Positions 48,689-58,849 are shown, counted from the stretch's first letter. The stretch: DNA of 64,000 bases from Micromonospora echinospora (GCF_900091495.1 NZ_LT607413.1:4665001-4729000); one strand, 5' to 3'. Notes: a model not told the origin generated them from the sequence alone. Made by a program: numbers and translations.

Positions 48689-51040
48689 TCAGCGGCGCCA
48701 GCGCAGCGGGCCCGGGTGGACGGACCAGAGGATCCGCCGCCAGCGGGGCTGGGCCGCGCGCAACTCGCGCACGTAGTCGGTGGCGATCCGTCCGGCGCGC
48801 GTGGCCTCGACGTCGTCGGCCCCGTCCGGGGCGAACGTGACCCGGTTGACCAGCGCCGCCAACTCCTCCACCGGGGACGCGGCCGTCACGACCGTCGCCC
48901 CGCCTCCCGGGTCCGAGACCCCGTCCGCAGGCGGTGTGCGGGCGACCACCAGCCGGCGGGCGTGCGCGGCCACCTCGGTGGCGGCCAGGTCCCCGCCGAC
49001 CGGGTGCCCGGCGAGCCGCAGCGCGTCGGTCACCTCCCGCCAGGCGCCGGCGATGCGTTGCGCGGGGTCACCCCGGTCGAACCGCCGTCGGGTCAGCGCC
49101 CGACGTGCCGCCACCAGCGCCGCCAGCACCACCGCGACGAGCAGCAGCAGCACCCCCGAGCCGCCGCCGACCAGCACCGCCACCGGGGTCCCGGTCGACT
49201 CCCGGCGGGGCGGCGCGGCCACCGCCGGGGGAGTAACGGACGGTTCGACGGTCGGCTCCGGCACCTCCGACGGGGGCGGATCCTCCGGGGTCGGCCGGAA
49301 ATCCTCCTCCACCGGGCGCGGCTCGTCGTCCGGCCGGGGCAGCGGGTCGAAGGCCACCCAGCCGAGGCCCTCGAAGAGCACCTCCGGCCAGGCGAACGCG
49401 TCGGCGGCGCGTACCGGCCCGCTGCCGGGGGCGCTGAACCCGACCACCACCCGGGTGGGCAGCCCGGTCAGCCGGCCGAGCACCGCGAACGCGGCGGCGA
49501 ACTGCTCCGAGGTGCCCCGCTGGCCGCCGGCGTTGCGGGGCCCGAACAGGAAGAAGTTCAGATTCGGGTACGCGTGCCCGCTCGGCGCGTCGGCCACCAC
49601 CCGGTAGTGCTCGGCGAGGAACTGCTCGATCGCCGCCGCGCGGGCGTACGGGGCGCCGTTCTCCTCGGCGAGCTGGGCGGCGAGACGGCGCATCGGGTCC
49701 GGCACCCCGTCGGCGACCCGCAGCACCCGGGTCACCCCCTCGCCGGCCGGTACGTCGGCGGTGGCGAGCAAATTCAGGTCGGGGCGTTCCCGCACCGAGG
49801 TCACCGTGTACCGCAGTCCCGGCGTCAGCCCGTCCGGGCGGATCAGCGTCCCGGTCGTCGGGTCGTAGGCCACCCGTGCCCCGCCGACCTCCCGTGGGGT
49901 GGCGACGGCCGGCAGGAGCCGTCCACTCAGGTCGGCCACGGTGATCTCCTGCCGGACGGTGTCGAGGCGGCTGCCCGCCGCCGGCTCGACGGCCGGCAGG
50001 ACCCGGCCGGCGTTGCGGTAGGTCGCGCCCACCCGCCACGTCACCCCGTCGTAGTCGCTGAGCACCGCAAGCCGCAGCCGCACCTTGTCCGGCCCCGGAT
50101 CCGACCCCGGCCCCGAACCCGACTCGGGGTCAGAGTCCGAGCCCGTCGGCCCGGCATCCGGGGCCGCACCGGCGGTCGCGGACGCCGCCGGGGCAGCGCC
50201 GTCGACCGACACGTCCAGCAGCTTCTGCTCCGGGTGCAGCGCCCACCCGGAGATCCGGATCAGCGGGTTCTCGTCCAGGGTCTCCACCTGGGGCGGCTCC
50301 ACGTACCGGCGGGGATCGACCGGCCGGTCGTCGACCTGCCCGGCCACCACGGGAGCCAGCAGGGCCACCAGCCCCACCACCACGGCCAACCCGGCAGCGG
50401 TGGTGACCGTCCGGGTCGTCCGCAACGCCGCCCGCGTCCCGGCCGGCAGATCGCCGTCGGCCTCCGGCGGCGCGCCACCCGTGACGGCCAGCCCCAGCGC
50501 GGCCAGCGCGGCGAAGGCCAGCGTCGGCCAGAGCGCCGGCCCGGCGTTCGGGCCGACCACGTAGACCGCGCCGGCGTAGAGCAGCACCGGCGGCAGGTAG
50601 CCCAGCAGCACCCGACCGGCGCGCAGCGCCACCTCCGCCCCGGCCAGCCCGGCCAGCCAGGCGGCGACCAGCGGCACCAGCACGGTGTCCGGCGTCGGCT
50701 CCACCGGGATCATCGCGGTCAGCAGCCGGGCGACACCGTTGCCGGCCGCGTCCACCACGATCCGGCCCAGACCGCCCGACAGGTCGGCGCGCTGGGCCGC
50801 CACCCGCAGCGCCACCGCCGTGTAGCCGGCCAGCGCCAGCACCGACAGCGGCGCGACCAGCCAGGACCGCAGCCGGCGGGCGGCGACGCTGACCAGCACC
50901 GAACCGACCGCCGCGCCGAGCACCAGCCGGGTCAGCAGGTCACCGGCGTACACCCGGCCCAGCACCACCCCGGCCAGACCGATCATGCCGACCAGGACCA
51001 GCGGCAGCGGCACCGCCCGCAGCACCCTCCGCGCGGTCAC
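48689..51040 (-). CDS. TgpA-type transglutaminase-like membrane protein (DUF3488)
   Basis: 783 residues. Five or six membrane segments fill residues 1-200, an extracytoplasmic transglutaminase-like core lies at about 400-560 with the motifs RVVVGFSAPGSG and HAYPNLNFFLFG, then a proline-rich stretch, a last membrane segment and a cytosolic DUF4129-like tail. The usual catalytic cysteine is replaced by a RGTSEQFAAAFAVL stretch (normally G-x-C-x-x-F), so crosslinking activity is doubtful. GTG 51040 overlaps the DUF58 gene stop by four bases. It is the last gene of the MoxR-DUF58-TgpA operon. Confidence 0.82.
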   Translation of the reverse strand: MTARRVLRAVPLPLVLVGMIGLAGVVLGRVYAGDLLTRLVLGAAVGSVLVSVAARRLRSWLVAPLSVLALAGYTAVALRVAAQRADLSGGLGRIVVDAAGNGVARLLTAMIPVEPTPDTVLVPLVAAWLAGLAGAEVALRAGRVLLGYLPPVLLYAGAVYVVGPNAGPALWPTLAFAALAALGLAVTGGAPPEADGDLPAGTRAALRTTRTVTTAAGLAVVVGLVALLAPVVAGQVDDRPVDPRRYVEPPQVETLDENPLIRISGWALHPEQKLLDVSVDGAAPAASATAGAAPDAGPTGSDSDPESGSGPGSDPGPDKVRLRLAVLSDYDGVTWRVGATYRNAGRVLPAVEPAAGSRLDTVRQEITVADLSGRLLPAVATPREVGGARVAYDPTTGTLIRPDGLTPGLRYTVTSVRERPDLNLLATADVPAGEGVTRVLRVADGVPDPMRRLAAQLAEENGAPYARAAAIEQFLAEHYRVVADAPSGHAYPNLNFFLFGPRNAGGQRGTSEQFAAAFAVLGRLTGLPTRVVVGFSAPGSGPVRAADAFAWPEVLFEGLGWVAFDPLPRPDDEPRPVEEDFRPTPEDPPPSEVPEPTVEPSVTPPAVAAPPRRESTGTPVAVLVGGGSGVLLLLVAVVLAALVAARRALTRRRFDRGDPAQRIAGAWREVTDALRLAGHPVGGDLAATEVAAHARRLVVARTPPADGVSDPGGGATVVTAASPVEELAALVNRVTFAPDGADDVEATRAGRIATDYVRELRAAQPRWRRILWSVHPGPLRWRR

Positions 51041-52173
51041 CACCGGCGCACCCCGTCCCACTCGGCGGCGAACGCCGCGCCGTCGACCGCGTCGATCACC
51101 ACCAGGCCCGCCCCGTCCGCCGGGGTCGCGTCCGCCGCGCCGAACACCGCGACCACCACCGACGGGTACGCCCCGCGCAGCGCGCCCACATGCCCGAGGC
51201 CGGCCCGGCCCCCCGGTCCGGTCAGGAAGACCAGGGTGTCCCCGGCCCGCTGCTGCCGCAGCCGGGTGGTCGCGTCCGGCAGTGATCCGGTGGCGAGCCC
51301 GACGCTGGTGAGCCGGTCCAGGGGGTGCGCGTCCGCATCGTCGTCGGGCACCACGGTCAGCAGGGTCACCGGCAGGTCGTCCTGGATCGCGGCGGCCACC
51401 ACGGACGCCGCCGCCTCACACCCGGACTCGAAGCTCTCCGCCGTGCCGTCGGCCCGGTCGGGGTGCGCCTCGACCCGGTTGTCCAGCAGCACCACGATCC
51501 GGGGCAGGCTGGTGTCCACGTTCTCCCGCACCATCAGCTCACCGACCCGGGCGCTGGTGCGCCAGTGCACCCGCCGCAGTTCGTCGCCGACCACGTACTC
51601 CCGCAGCGAGTCGAAGGTGATCGACCCGTGTGGCACCCCGTCCACCCGGCCGTCGAGGCTGCGTCCGGCCCCGGTGGGGACCGCCGTCAACGGATGAACG
51701 CGCGGGTGCACCCACACCGGCACCGTGTCGCCGTAGGAGCGGGAGAGCGCGACCAGGCCGAGCGGGTCCCGGCGGATCACCCGCAGCGGGCCGATCGGCA
51801 CCACGCCGCGCCGGCTGGTGGGCACGTCGTAGGTGACCGTGGTGTCCCGGCCGGGCCGCAGCCGCAGCAGCGGCACCGGGACGGCCCGGCCGCCGCACCG
51901 GTCCTCGGCGACCAGGCTCGCCGCCCGCAGCCGCCCGGCGTTGCGGACGGTCACCGACATCCGGGCCGGCTCGCCACGGGCCACCCGGTCCGGGTCGGCG
52001 TGCCGGGTCACGGTCAGTCGCGGTCGCCGGGCCGCGACGACCAGGGCGTAGCCGACGGCGGTGCCGGCCGCCGCGCCGAGCACGGTCAGCTCCGGGTACG
52101 CGAAGGCGAAACCGGCGGCCAGCAGAGCGACGGTGGCGACGAGCAGCCCGACTCCCCGGGCGGTGATCCCCAT
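51037..52173 (-). CDS. DUF58 domain membrane protein
   Basis: 378 residues. Two N-terminal membrane helices (residues about 5-50), a beta domain, then the DUF58 core DSLREYVVGDELRRVHWRTSARVGELMVREN, and a vWA-like C-terminal half (IVVLLDNRVEAHPDRADG). DUF58 proteins accompany MoxR ATPases and are thought to be chaperoned by or to act with them. It starts at ATG 52173, ten bases past the MoxR stop. No catalytic residues are recognised. Confidence 0.88.
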   Translation of the reverse strand: MGITARGVGLLVATVALLAAGFAFAYPELTVLGAAAGTAVGYALVVAARRPRLTVTRHADPDRVARGEPARMSVTVRNAGRLRAASLVAEDRCGGRAVPVPLLRLRPGRDTTVTYDVPTSRRGVVPIGPLRVIRRDPLGLVALSRSYGDTVPVWVHPRVHPLTAVPTGAGRSLDGRVDGVPHGSITFDSLREYVVGDELRRVHWRTSARVGELMVRENVDTSLPRIVVLLDNRVEAHPDRADGTAESFESGCEAAASVVAAAIQDDLPVTLLTVVPDDDADAHPLDRLTSVGLATGSLPDATTRLRQQRAGDTLVFLTGPGGRAGLGHVGALRGAYPSVVVAVFGAADATPADGAGLVVIDAVDGAAFAAEWDGVRRW

Positions 52174-52183
52174 CCGCGACGGG

Positions 52184-53179
52184 TCAGCCCTGCGCCGGGA
52201 CGGTCTGCCCGGACGGCAGGGGCACCGGCACCGAGGCGATCGCCTGGCGGAGCACCTCGGCCGCGTTCACGCCCCGCACCTGCGCGTCGGAGGAGAGCAG
52301 CAGCCGGTGAGCGAAGACCGGCCCGGCGAGGGTCTTCAGGTCCTCCGGCATGATCCAGCCCCGCCCGTCGATGAGCGCGTACGCGCAGGCCGCCCGGGTC
52401 AGCGCGATGACCCCGCGCGGGCTGACCCCGACCCGCACGTGCGGGTGGTTGCGGGTGGCCGCGGCGAGCCGCACCGCGTAGGCGTACAACGGTTCGGCGA
52501 TGTGCACCCGCTGCGCCATGCCGATCAGCTCGGCGATCTCGACAGTGTCGGTGACCGCCGGCAACGCCTCCGGCGAGCGGACGGTCGCCCCGCGCAGCAC
52601 CTCCACCTCCACCGCCTCGTCCGGGTAGCCGACCGACAGCTTCACCAGGAACCGGTCCAGTTGCGCCTCGGGCAGGCGGTACGTGCCGTCCATCTCCACC
52701 GGGTTCTGCGTCGCCACCACCAGGAACGGCTGGGGCACCGGGTGGCGGACCCCGTCGACGGTGACGGTGCGTTCCTCCATCACCTCCAGCAGCGCCGACT
52801 GGGTCTTCGGCGACGCCCGGTTGATCTCGTCGGCGATGACGATGTTCGCGAAGACCGGCCCGGGGTGGAACTCGAAGCCCCGGGTCGCCTGGTTGAAGAT
52901 CGTCACCCCGGAGACGTCCGAGGGGAGCAGGTCCGGGGTGAACTGGATGCGCCGCCACTCGCCGGTGACGGTCGCGGCGATCGCCCGCGCGAGGGTGGTC
53001 TTGCCGACCCCGGGCACGTCCTCCAGCAGGACGTGCCCCTGGGCGAACAGGGCGGTCAACGCCAGCCGCACCACCTGCGGCTTACCCAGCACCACCGAGT
53101 TGACGTTCTCGGCGAGCCGGGCGGCCAGCGCGGCGAAACGCTGCACCTCCGGTTGGGTGAGCGGCTGGTGGGTCTTCAC
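52184..53179 (-). CDS. MoxR-family AAA+ ATPase
   Basis: 331 residues. Walker A is LEDVPGVGKTTLARA at about 52-66, Walker B VIADEINRASPKTQSALLEVMEE, and sensor 1 VATQNPVE. MoxR proteins are chaperone-like ATPases that remodel or activate partner proteins; DUF58 and TgpA are the partners by gene order. GTG 53179 has AAGGAG 12 bases upstream and begins VKTHQPLTQPEVQ; the earlier in-frame ATG would add 22 residues without conservation. Confidence 0.9.
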   Translation of the reverse strand: MKTHQPLTQPEVQRFAALAARLAENVNSVVLGKPQVVRLALTALFAQGHVLLEDVPGVGKTTLARAIAATVTGEWRRIQFTPDLLPSDVSGVTIFNQATRGFEFHPGPVFANIVIADEINRASPKTQSALLEVMEERTVTVDGVRHPVPQPFLVVATQNPVEMDGTYRLPEAQLDRFLVKLSVGYPDEAVEVEVLRGATVRSPEALPAVTDTVEIAELIGMAQRVHIAEPLYAYAVRLAAATRNHPHVRVGVSPRGVIALTRAACAYALIDGRGWIMPEDLKTLAGPVFAHRLLLSSDAQVRGVNAAEVLRQAIASVPVPLPSGQTVPAQG

Positions 53180-53210
53180 GGTGCGCGGTGCTCCTTGCCG
53201 TTCGGCGCGG

Positions 53211-55844
53211 TCAACAGGCGGGCAGGACCTTGATGTTGTCGCCACCCTCGAGGTTCAGCCAGGCCCAGGGGATGTAGTTCCTTCCCTCGTAGTTGATCCG
53301 CACCCACCAGGTGCTCGCCTTCTGGTCGTTGTAGACGTACGAGTTCACGTGCTCACCCTCGACCTTGCAGAACGCCTGCCAGCGGGTGCCCGGCTTCGCC
53401 CAGCCGACCTGCCGGTCGTTGTCCTGCCGGGCCACCGAGAACACCTCGTTGCCGTTGCGCTCGCCGGGGCGCTCCTTGTCGCAGTAGGTGCGCTGGTCGG
53501 GGGCCGAGCCGTTGTTGCAGGTCGCGATGCCGTACAGCGGGTCGGTCTTCTGGGTGCTGGTGGTGCTGCCCTTCCCGGCGGCGTTGGTCGCGGTCACCGT
53601 CACCGGGTACGACGTCCCCGGCGCGAGGCCGCCCACGGTCAGCGTCGCGCACGCCCCCGCCGGGGAGCTCTTCCCGCCCGTGGTGGCGACGCAGGTGGCC
53701 TTCCCGCCGCCCGCGTCCACGGTCACCTTCACCGTGACCGAGGTGGCCGTGGCCGACCCGCCGGTGACGGTCACCTTCGGCGGCGCGACCGTCCGGGCGG
53801 ACTCGGTCGCCTCCGGGCCCGGCCCGGCCTCGTTGACCGCCCGCACCGTCACCGTCACGTCCTGCCCGTCGCCGAGCCCGTCCAGGGTGACCCGGGTGTC
53901 GGTGACGTCGCGGCGCTTCCCACCGACCTCGACCTGGTACGCCGTCACCGGGCGGCCGTTGGCCTCGGCCGGCTCCCACGCCGCCACGATCGTGCCCGGC
54001 CGGTCCGGCACCGTCTCCGCCCGCAACCGCCCGGGACGCCCCGGCGCGGTGAACGGCACCACCGTGTTGCTCACCTCGGACGCCTTCGACCCGGCACCCC
54101 GGTCGTTGACCGCGACCACGGTGAACGCGTACTGCCGGCCGTACTCCAGCTCACCGGCCGGCACCACCAGCTCGGTGCCCTTCGTCTCACCGGCGGGCGC
54201 GTTCGCCCCGGCCGACGCGGCGGTCACCACGTACCGGGTGATCTTCGCGCCCTGGCCGTCTGCGGCCGTCCACCGCACTTGTACCGTGCCGTCCGGCCGC
54301 TCCTTCGCGCTCACCCCGGTCGGGGCGTCCGGCACCTCCGCCGTCGGCACCACCGGGTTGCTCGTCCGCGCCGGGCCGGCGCCCTTGGCGTTGACCGCGT
54401 GCACCCGGAACCGGTACGTCTCCCCGTTGGTCAACCCGGTGATCTCCACAGCCCGCTGGTTGGCGCCGACCTCGACGCGCTGCCCGGCCCCCTCCACCAC
54501 GTACCGGACGATCGCGGCGCCGTTGGTGGCAGCCGCCTGCCAGCTCACCCGGGCCGACGCGTCACCGGCGGCGGCGGTCACCCCGCGCGGCGCGCTCGGC
54601 TTGCCGACCTTCGGCTTCTTCGGCGGGGGAGGGGGCGGGGGAGCCGGCGGCGGGTCACCGCCGAGCACGTCATTGGCGTACTTGTCGACCTCGCTGATCT
54701 GGTGCTTGTCGTTGACCACCCGGGCCGTCGAGGAGTCCGGCGCGTTGATGAACAGGTGGTTCTCCCGGACCTCCAGCTCCAGCGGGCCCCGGGTGCCCCG
54801 GCCGGAGATCGTGTCGACCAGCTTCCCGTCCCCGTCGAAGGTGTAGATCACCCCGCCGGTGGCGTCCGGGCAGTAGAACCGGCCCGCCCACGCCACCGCC
54901 GGCCGCAGCCCGTCGCCGCTGCCCGGCACCGTGAACTCCCGCACCTGCCCGTCGTCGCCCACCACGTGGACGGTCCGCGCGTCGGGGACGGTCACCGGCA
55001 CCCGGGGGCCACTGGTCCGCGTCGGCAGCGTGCCCGGCCCGGTCGCCGGCAGCGGAACCCGCCGCACCGTGTCGCCGCGTACCGTCACCAGCGCCCCGGC
55101 CGTACGGTCGAGCACCGCCACCCCGTCGTCCAGGGTGGAGACCACCAGCTCGTGGCTGCCGTCGGCGACGTCGTGGGTGCTCACCTGCTTCGGGCTCAGC
55201 CCGCCCCCGGCGCTCGCCGCCGTGGCCGGCTTCTCCGGCAGCTCCGCCGGGGTGATCGCCGAAACGGTGCCCTCGCTCGGCACGGCCACCCACAGGCGAC
55301 CCTTGCCGTCGAACGAACCGCCGGTGATGCCCGGCGGATAGCGCACCGGCTCGCCGACCGGCACCAGCGACCGCGGGTCGAGCTGCCGGACGATGCCCTG
55401 CACCGCGTCCACCACGAACGCCGCGTCCTCGTGCAGCGTCACGTTCACCCCCAGGCCCGGGGTGGTGCGGGTGGTCGCGGTGATCTGGAGGGTGGCCAGG
55501 TCCAGCGAGCTGACCTGACCGGTGTTCAGGTCCCGCAGGACGAGCAGCCGGTCGGTCTGGGCGACCTGCATCGGGTGCTGCTTCGCCTGCGGCACCTCCA
55601 CCCGGGTGTCCACCTTGGCGGTGATCCCGTTGACCCGGGCCAGCTCGCTGCGGGCGGTGCTCCACAGCCACGAGGAAGCGTCGTAGTTCGCCACCGCGTT
55701 GTCGGCGTAGCCGAGGTTGAGCACGGTCACGCCCATGGCGGCCAGCAGCGCGGCGACCGTGCCGACGGTGACCAGGCCGCCGCGCATCCGCGACCGGCGT
55801 TTCGTGGTGCCCGATTCGGTACTGGCGTCGTCGGTGGTGGCCAC
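53211..55844 (-). CDS. Membrane-anchored protein with propeller-like domain and FN3 repeats
   Basis: 877 residues. A basic N-terminus, one membrane segment at about 22-45, an extracytoplasmic domain at about 50-385 with repeated strand motifs (RLLVLRDLNTGQVSSLDL, VAVLDRTAGALVTV) suggesting a beta-propeller, a PPPPPPP linker near 400, then four to five FN3 domains (AGDASARVSWQ, ERPDGTVQVRW, DRPGTIVAAWEP) and a cysteine-containing C-terminal domain of about 110 residues. A secreted-face adhesion or scaffolding role is likely but unproven. It is 31 bases upstream of moxR, so cotranscribed. GTG 55844 chosen. Confidence 0.8.
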   Translation of the reverse strand: MATTDDASTESGTTKRRSRMRGGLVTVGTVAALLAAMGVTVLNLGYADNAVANYDASSWLWSTARSELARVNGITAKVDTRVEVPQAKQHPMQVAQTDRLLVLRDLNTGQVSSLDLATLQITATTRTTPGLGVNVTLHEDAAFVVDAVQGIVRQLDPRSLVPVGEPVRYPPGITGGSFDGKGRLWVAVPSEGTVSAITPAELPEKPATAASAGGGLSPKQVSTHDVADGSHELVVSTLDDGVAVLDRTAGALVTVRGDTVRRVPLPATGPGTLPTRTSGPRVPVTVPDARTVHVVGDDGQVREFTVPGSGDGLRPAVAWAGRFYCPDATGGVIYTFDGDGKLVDTISGRGTRGPLELEVRENHLFINAPDSSTARVVNDKHQISEVDKYANDVLGGDPPPAPPPPPPPKKPKVGKPSAPRGVTAAAGDASARVSWQAAATNGAAIVRYVVEGAGQRVEVGANQRAVEITGLTNGETYRFRVHAVNAKGAGPARTSNPVVPTAEVPDAPTGVSAKERPDGTVQVRWTAADGQGAKITRYVVTAASAGANAPAGETKGTELVVPAGELEYGRQYAFTVVAVNDRGAGSKASEVSNTVVPFTAPGRPGRLRAETVPDRPGTIVAAWEPAEANGRPVTAYQVEVGGKRRDVTDTRVTLDGLGDGQDVTVTVRAVNEAGPGPEATESARTVAPPKVTVTGGSATATSVTVKVTVDAGGGKATCVATTGGKSSPAGACATLTVGGLAPGTSYPVTVTATNAAGKGSTTSTQKTDPLYGIATCNNGSAPDQRTYCDKERPGERNGNEVFSVARQDNDRQVGWAKPGTRWQAFCKVEGEHVNSYVYNDQKASTWWVRINYEGRNYIPWAWLNLEGGDNIKVLPAC

Positions 55845-56015
55845 AGCCGGCTGTCTCCCCCAGGTGATCGGACTCGCCCGCGCATCGGGCCAGGCGGCGC
55901 GCCGTTCCCCGGCAGCCCGCCCGTGAGCCGGCTGCCATCATATGGCCCCGTCGATACCGGGGGAACCCGCACCGTCCGGTCCCGGACACCCTCCGTATGC
56001 AGGGACGATGTCCGT

Positions 56016-58460
56016 TCAGCTCGGGGACGGCCCCGGTTCGCGGGTGGTACACACCTGACCGGACGTGGCGTACGACTCGGTCGAGTAGACCGCCAGGACG
56101 GTGAAGCAGTAGTCCACCCGGGGGTTCAAGCCGTTGACCGTCCAGGTCGTCCGTCCCGGGTCGAGACTCGCCATCGCGCCCAACTGCAGACCGGCCCGGC
56201 CGCCCGCCACCACGAACGGCACCACCCCGCCGGACGGGTCGGTCCAGGTCAGCGTGACGCTCGTGCTGTCGTCGCGTAGCCGCAGGTCACCCGGCGGATC
56301 GAAGGTCGGGGCCGGGGTCGGCGGGGCGGCCGTCGGCGGACTCGGTGCCGTCCGGTCCCGCATCACGTTCACCACCAGCAGGCCCACGCCGGCCATCACC
56401 AGCAGGACCACCAGCACGGCGGCCAGCACCATCACCACCAGCAGCCGCCGGCCCGGGTCGCGGTCCGGCTTCTCCACCGGGTACGCCGGGGGAAGCTGCT
56501 CCGGTGCCGGTGGTGCCGGCGGCGGGCTGAAGAACTCGCCGGCCGGGTCGCCCGACACCGGGCCGGGTCGGCCGGTCCCGTCGAGCGTGGAGCGCCGGAG
56601 CGGGTGGAACGGGTACCCACCCACCGGCGGATCGGCGACCATCGGCGGGGCGGACGCGAGCGGGGCGGTGGTGTCCGCCGGCAGGGAGCCGCCACCCGGC
56701 GGGACGGGTGGCGCCGGGAGGGATGCCGCCGGGGCGAACGGCGCTGAGACCGGTGGCACCTGAGGGGGTGGCACTTGGGCGGATGGTGCCTGACCGGGTG
56801 GTGCCAGGGCCGGCGGCGGCGGGGCCGGTGGTGCTGGGGCTGGTGGTGCCGGGGCCGGTCCGCCCGTCGGCGCGAGGAGGTCCCAGGCGGGGGTGCTCGC
56901 CTGCCCGGCGGGTTCGGCGGTCCCCGGCCCGCCCGCCAGTGGCGGCACGTGGGACGCCCCGACCGGCGGTGGCGCGCCGTGGGACCGCCCGACCTGCGGC
57001 GGCCCGGCGAACGGCGTGTCCGGCGGTGCTGCGCCGCGCGGCGCAGCACCGGTGCCAGGTGCGCTCTGTGCCGGTGGCCCGACGGGGGGAGCGGTCTGTG
57101 TCGGCCGGCCGGGGAGGGGGGCGGCGTGCGGCGGTACGTCGACCGGGACGTCCGGGCGCGGCGGCTCACCGGCGGGCGGGGCGCTGACCGGGGAGGACAG
57201 GTGCGGTGGAGCGCTCGTCGGCGATCCGCTCACCGGACCCGGGTACGGCGGACCACTGACCGACGCGTACGGTGCACCGCTCACCGGCGACCCGTAGGGA
57301 GCACCGCTGACCGGCGAGGCGTAGGGAGCACCGCTGACCGGAAGGCTCGGAGGGCCGCTGACCGGAAGGTTCGGGGGGCCGCTGACCGGCGGGACACCGG
57401 CCGCGTGCACCGGTGGCACGGACACCTGCTGGCCGTCGGACGGCCCGCGCACCGGCGGCCCCTCGTCGGACGTACTGATCTGCCGGACCTGCACGGTCGG
57501 CTCGTCCCACTGCTGCGCCGGCACGGGCCGGGTCGCCTCCTGGCCCGGTGCCGCTGTTGGTGGTGCTGGCGAGTTACCGGGTGGGCCGGCAGGTGCGTGC
57601 GGCGGCGCGGTCAGGTGACCGGGTGCTCCACCGGATGCCGGTCGGGGGTCCGGCGCCGCGGGGCGGGCCTGCGGCTGGAGCGGAGCGGTCGGTGTCGCAG
57701 ACGGGGTCACCGGTGGTGGAAGCGGAGTCGGCGGGGCGCTGCGAGGGCGGGGGACGGCTCGGCCGGTGGGCTCCCCAACCGGCGGTGCGGGCGGCGGGGT
57801 GGCCGGTCGCGCCATGTGCTCGAAAGGCGTGCCGGGCCTCGGCGTCGCGGGCTGCCGGACGGAACCCGGTGCGGCCGGTAGGTCCGCTGGCCGGGCCGCC
57901 GGGGACGGTGGGGGTGGTGGCGGCCACGGGACGCCGACCGGAGTCGGGACGGTGACGTCGGGCTGGCGGGGGGTGGGGACAGGGGGCATGGCGACGGTCG
58001 GTTCCTCCCGCCCCGGCGACGCCGGAGGGGCGGTGGCCAGGCCCAGGTAGGCGCGCGCCGCGCGGACCGCCGGATGGTCGTCACCGAGCACCCCGGGACC
58101 GGACGTGGCGACCCGTTGGTAGTTGCGGCGAGCCTCGTGGCGGTTACCGAGTTCCTCCGCGACGGAGGCGAGGTCGAACGCGATCGCCACCATCAGCGGG
58201 TCGGCGTGCCCCCAGCGGCGCTCCCCGGCGGCGAACGCCTCCTCCAGGACCCGTCGTGCCCCGGTCGGGTCGTCGGCCTCCCGGTGCAACCGGGCGAGGA
58301 GGTGGGCGGTGCCCAGCAGGTCCGGGTGGTCCTCGCCCAGACGGGGACGCGCCGTCTCGACGGTGTCCGCGAGAAGTTGGCGGGCGCCGGTGAGGTCACC
58401 TCCGGCGCGTAGGGCGAGGGCCCGGTTCCGGACGGCGGACAGTGGAGACGGCTGGGACAC
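56016..58460 (-). CDS. TPR, proline-rich, membrane and FN3 protein
   Basis: About 814 residues. A TPR block at about 5-140 (ARQLLADTVETARPRLGEDHPDLLGTAHLL, RRVLEEAFAAGERRWGHADPLM) faces the cytosol, followed by about 500 residues of Pro/Ala-rich sequence with VSGAPY-like repeats, a membrane helix (LLVVMVLAAVLVVLLVMAGVGLLVV) and a C-terminal FN3 domain outside (LRDDSTSVTLTWTDPSGG). This links cytosolic TPR scaffolding to an external beta domain, next to the FN3-MoxR operon, 171 bases upstream. GTG 58460 is chosen because the TPR helices start there; upstream open frame runs into unrelated DNA. Start is not certain. Confidence 0.72.
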   Translation of the reverse strand: MSQPSPLSAVRNRALALRAGGDLTGARQLLADTVETARPRLGEDHPDLLGTAHLLARLHREADDPTGARRVLEEAFAAGERRWGHADPLMVAIAFDLASVAEELGNRHEARRNYQRVATSGPGVLGDDHPAVRAARAYLGLATAPPASPGREEPTVAMPPVPTPRQPDVTVPTPVGVPWPPPPPPSPAARPADLPAAPGSVRQPATPRPGTPFEHMARPATPPPAPPVGEPTGRAVPRPRSAPPTPLPPPVTPSATPTAPLQPQARPAAPDPRPASGGAPGHLTAPPHAPAGPPGNSPAPPTAAPGQEATRPVPAQQWDEPTVQVRQISTSDEGPPVRGPSDGQQVSVPPVHAAGVPPVSGPPNLPVSGPPSLPVSGAPYASPVSGAPYGSPVSGAPYASVSGPPYPGPVSGSPTSAPPHLSSPVSAPPAGEPPRPDVPVDVPPHAAPLPGRPTQTAPPVGPPAQSAPGTGAAPRGAAPPDTPFAGPPQVGRSHGAPPPVGASHVPPLAGGPGTAEPAGQASTPAWDLLAPTGGPAPAPPAPAPPAPPPPALAPPGQAPSAQVPPPQVPPVSAPFAPAASLPAPPVPPGGGSLPADTTAPLASAPPMVADPPVGGYPFHPLRRSTLDGTGRPGPVSGDPAGEFFSPPPAPPAPEQLPPAYPVEKPDRDPGRRLLVVMVLAAVLVVLLVMAGVGLLVVNVMRDRTAPSPPTAAPPTPAPTFDPPGDLRLRDDSTSVTLTWTDPSGGVVPFVVAGGRAGLQLGAMASLDPGRTTWTVNGLNPRVDYCFTVLAVYSTESYATSGQVCTTREPGPSPS
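57180..57395 (-). repeat. Tandem VSGAPY/VSGPP-type repeats
   Basis: A run of short units with the protein pattern V-S-G-A/P-P and Y or N, encoded by CTGACCGG-type plus-strand words at roughly 18-30 base intervals. Low-complexity linker within the TPR protein; copy number is likely unstable. Confidence 0.7.
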
Positions 58461-58724
58461 TCCGTCATGCTGCCGGTAGCTGCGGGTGGAACGCCACCCC
58501 GGGTGTGCGACGTCCGGTCGGAGATTCTCCGATGCCGTGGGATTCCCGCGCACGATCTTGTTGGGCAAGCCCCTGAGCTGGGGAGATGTCTGCATGGAGA
58601 CCTGAGGGAAAGGCGATGTGCATGATCGAGTTCGGCGGTGTAAAGTAATGCCCCGTGCGGCCCGCCGGGCAGCCAGAGGGTGGTGGAAAACCACTCCGGC
58701 AGCCAGGGTAGGCTGAACGAGTAG

Positions 58725-58811
58725 GTCCGGGTGGCGGAATGGCAGACGCGCTAGCTTGAGGTGCTAGTGCCCGTATAGGGCGTGGGGGTTCAAGTCCCCC
58801 CTCGGACACCA
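58725..58811 (+). tRNA. tRNA-Leu (anticodon GAG)
   Basis: A class II tRNA of 87 bases with CCA encoded. The acceptor stem GTCCGGG pairs with CTCGGAC (one G-T), the anticodon stem CTAGC/GCTAG closes loop TTGAGGT, giving GAG, which reads CUC leucine. The long variable arm and the T arm GGGGGTTCAAGTCCCCC are clear. An integrase gene about 600 bases downstream makes its 3' end a likely attachment site. Confidence 0.95.
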
Positions 58812-58849
58812 CTACGTGTGGAGATCCACGCGAGATCAACTCCCCTCGC

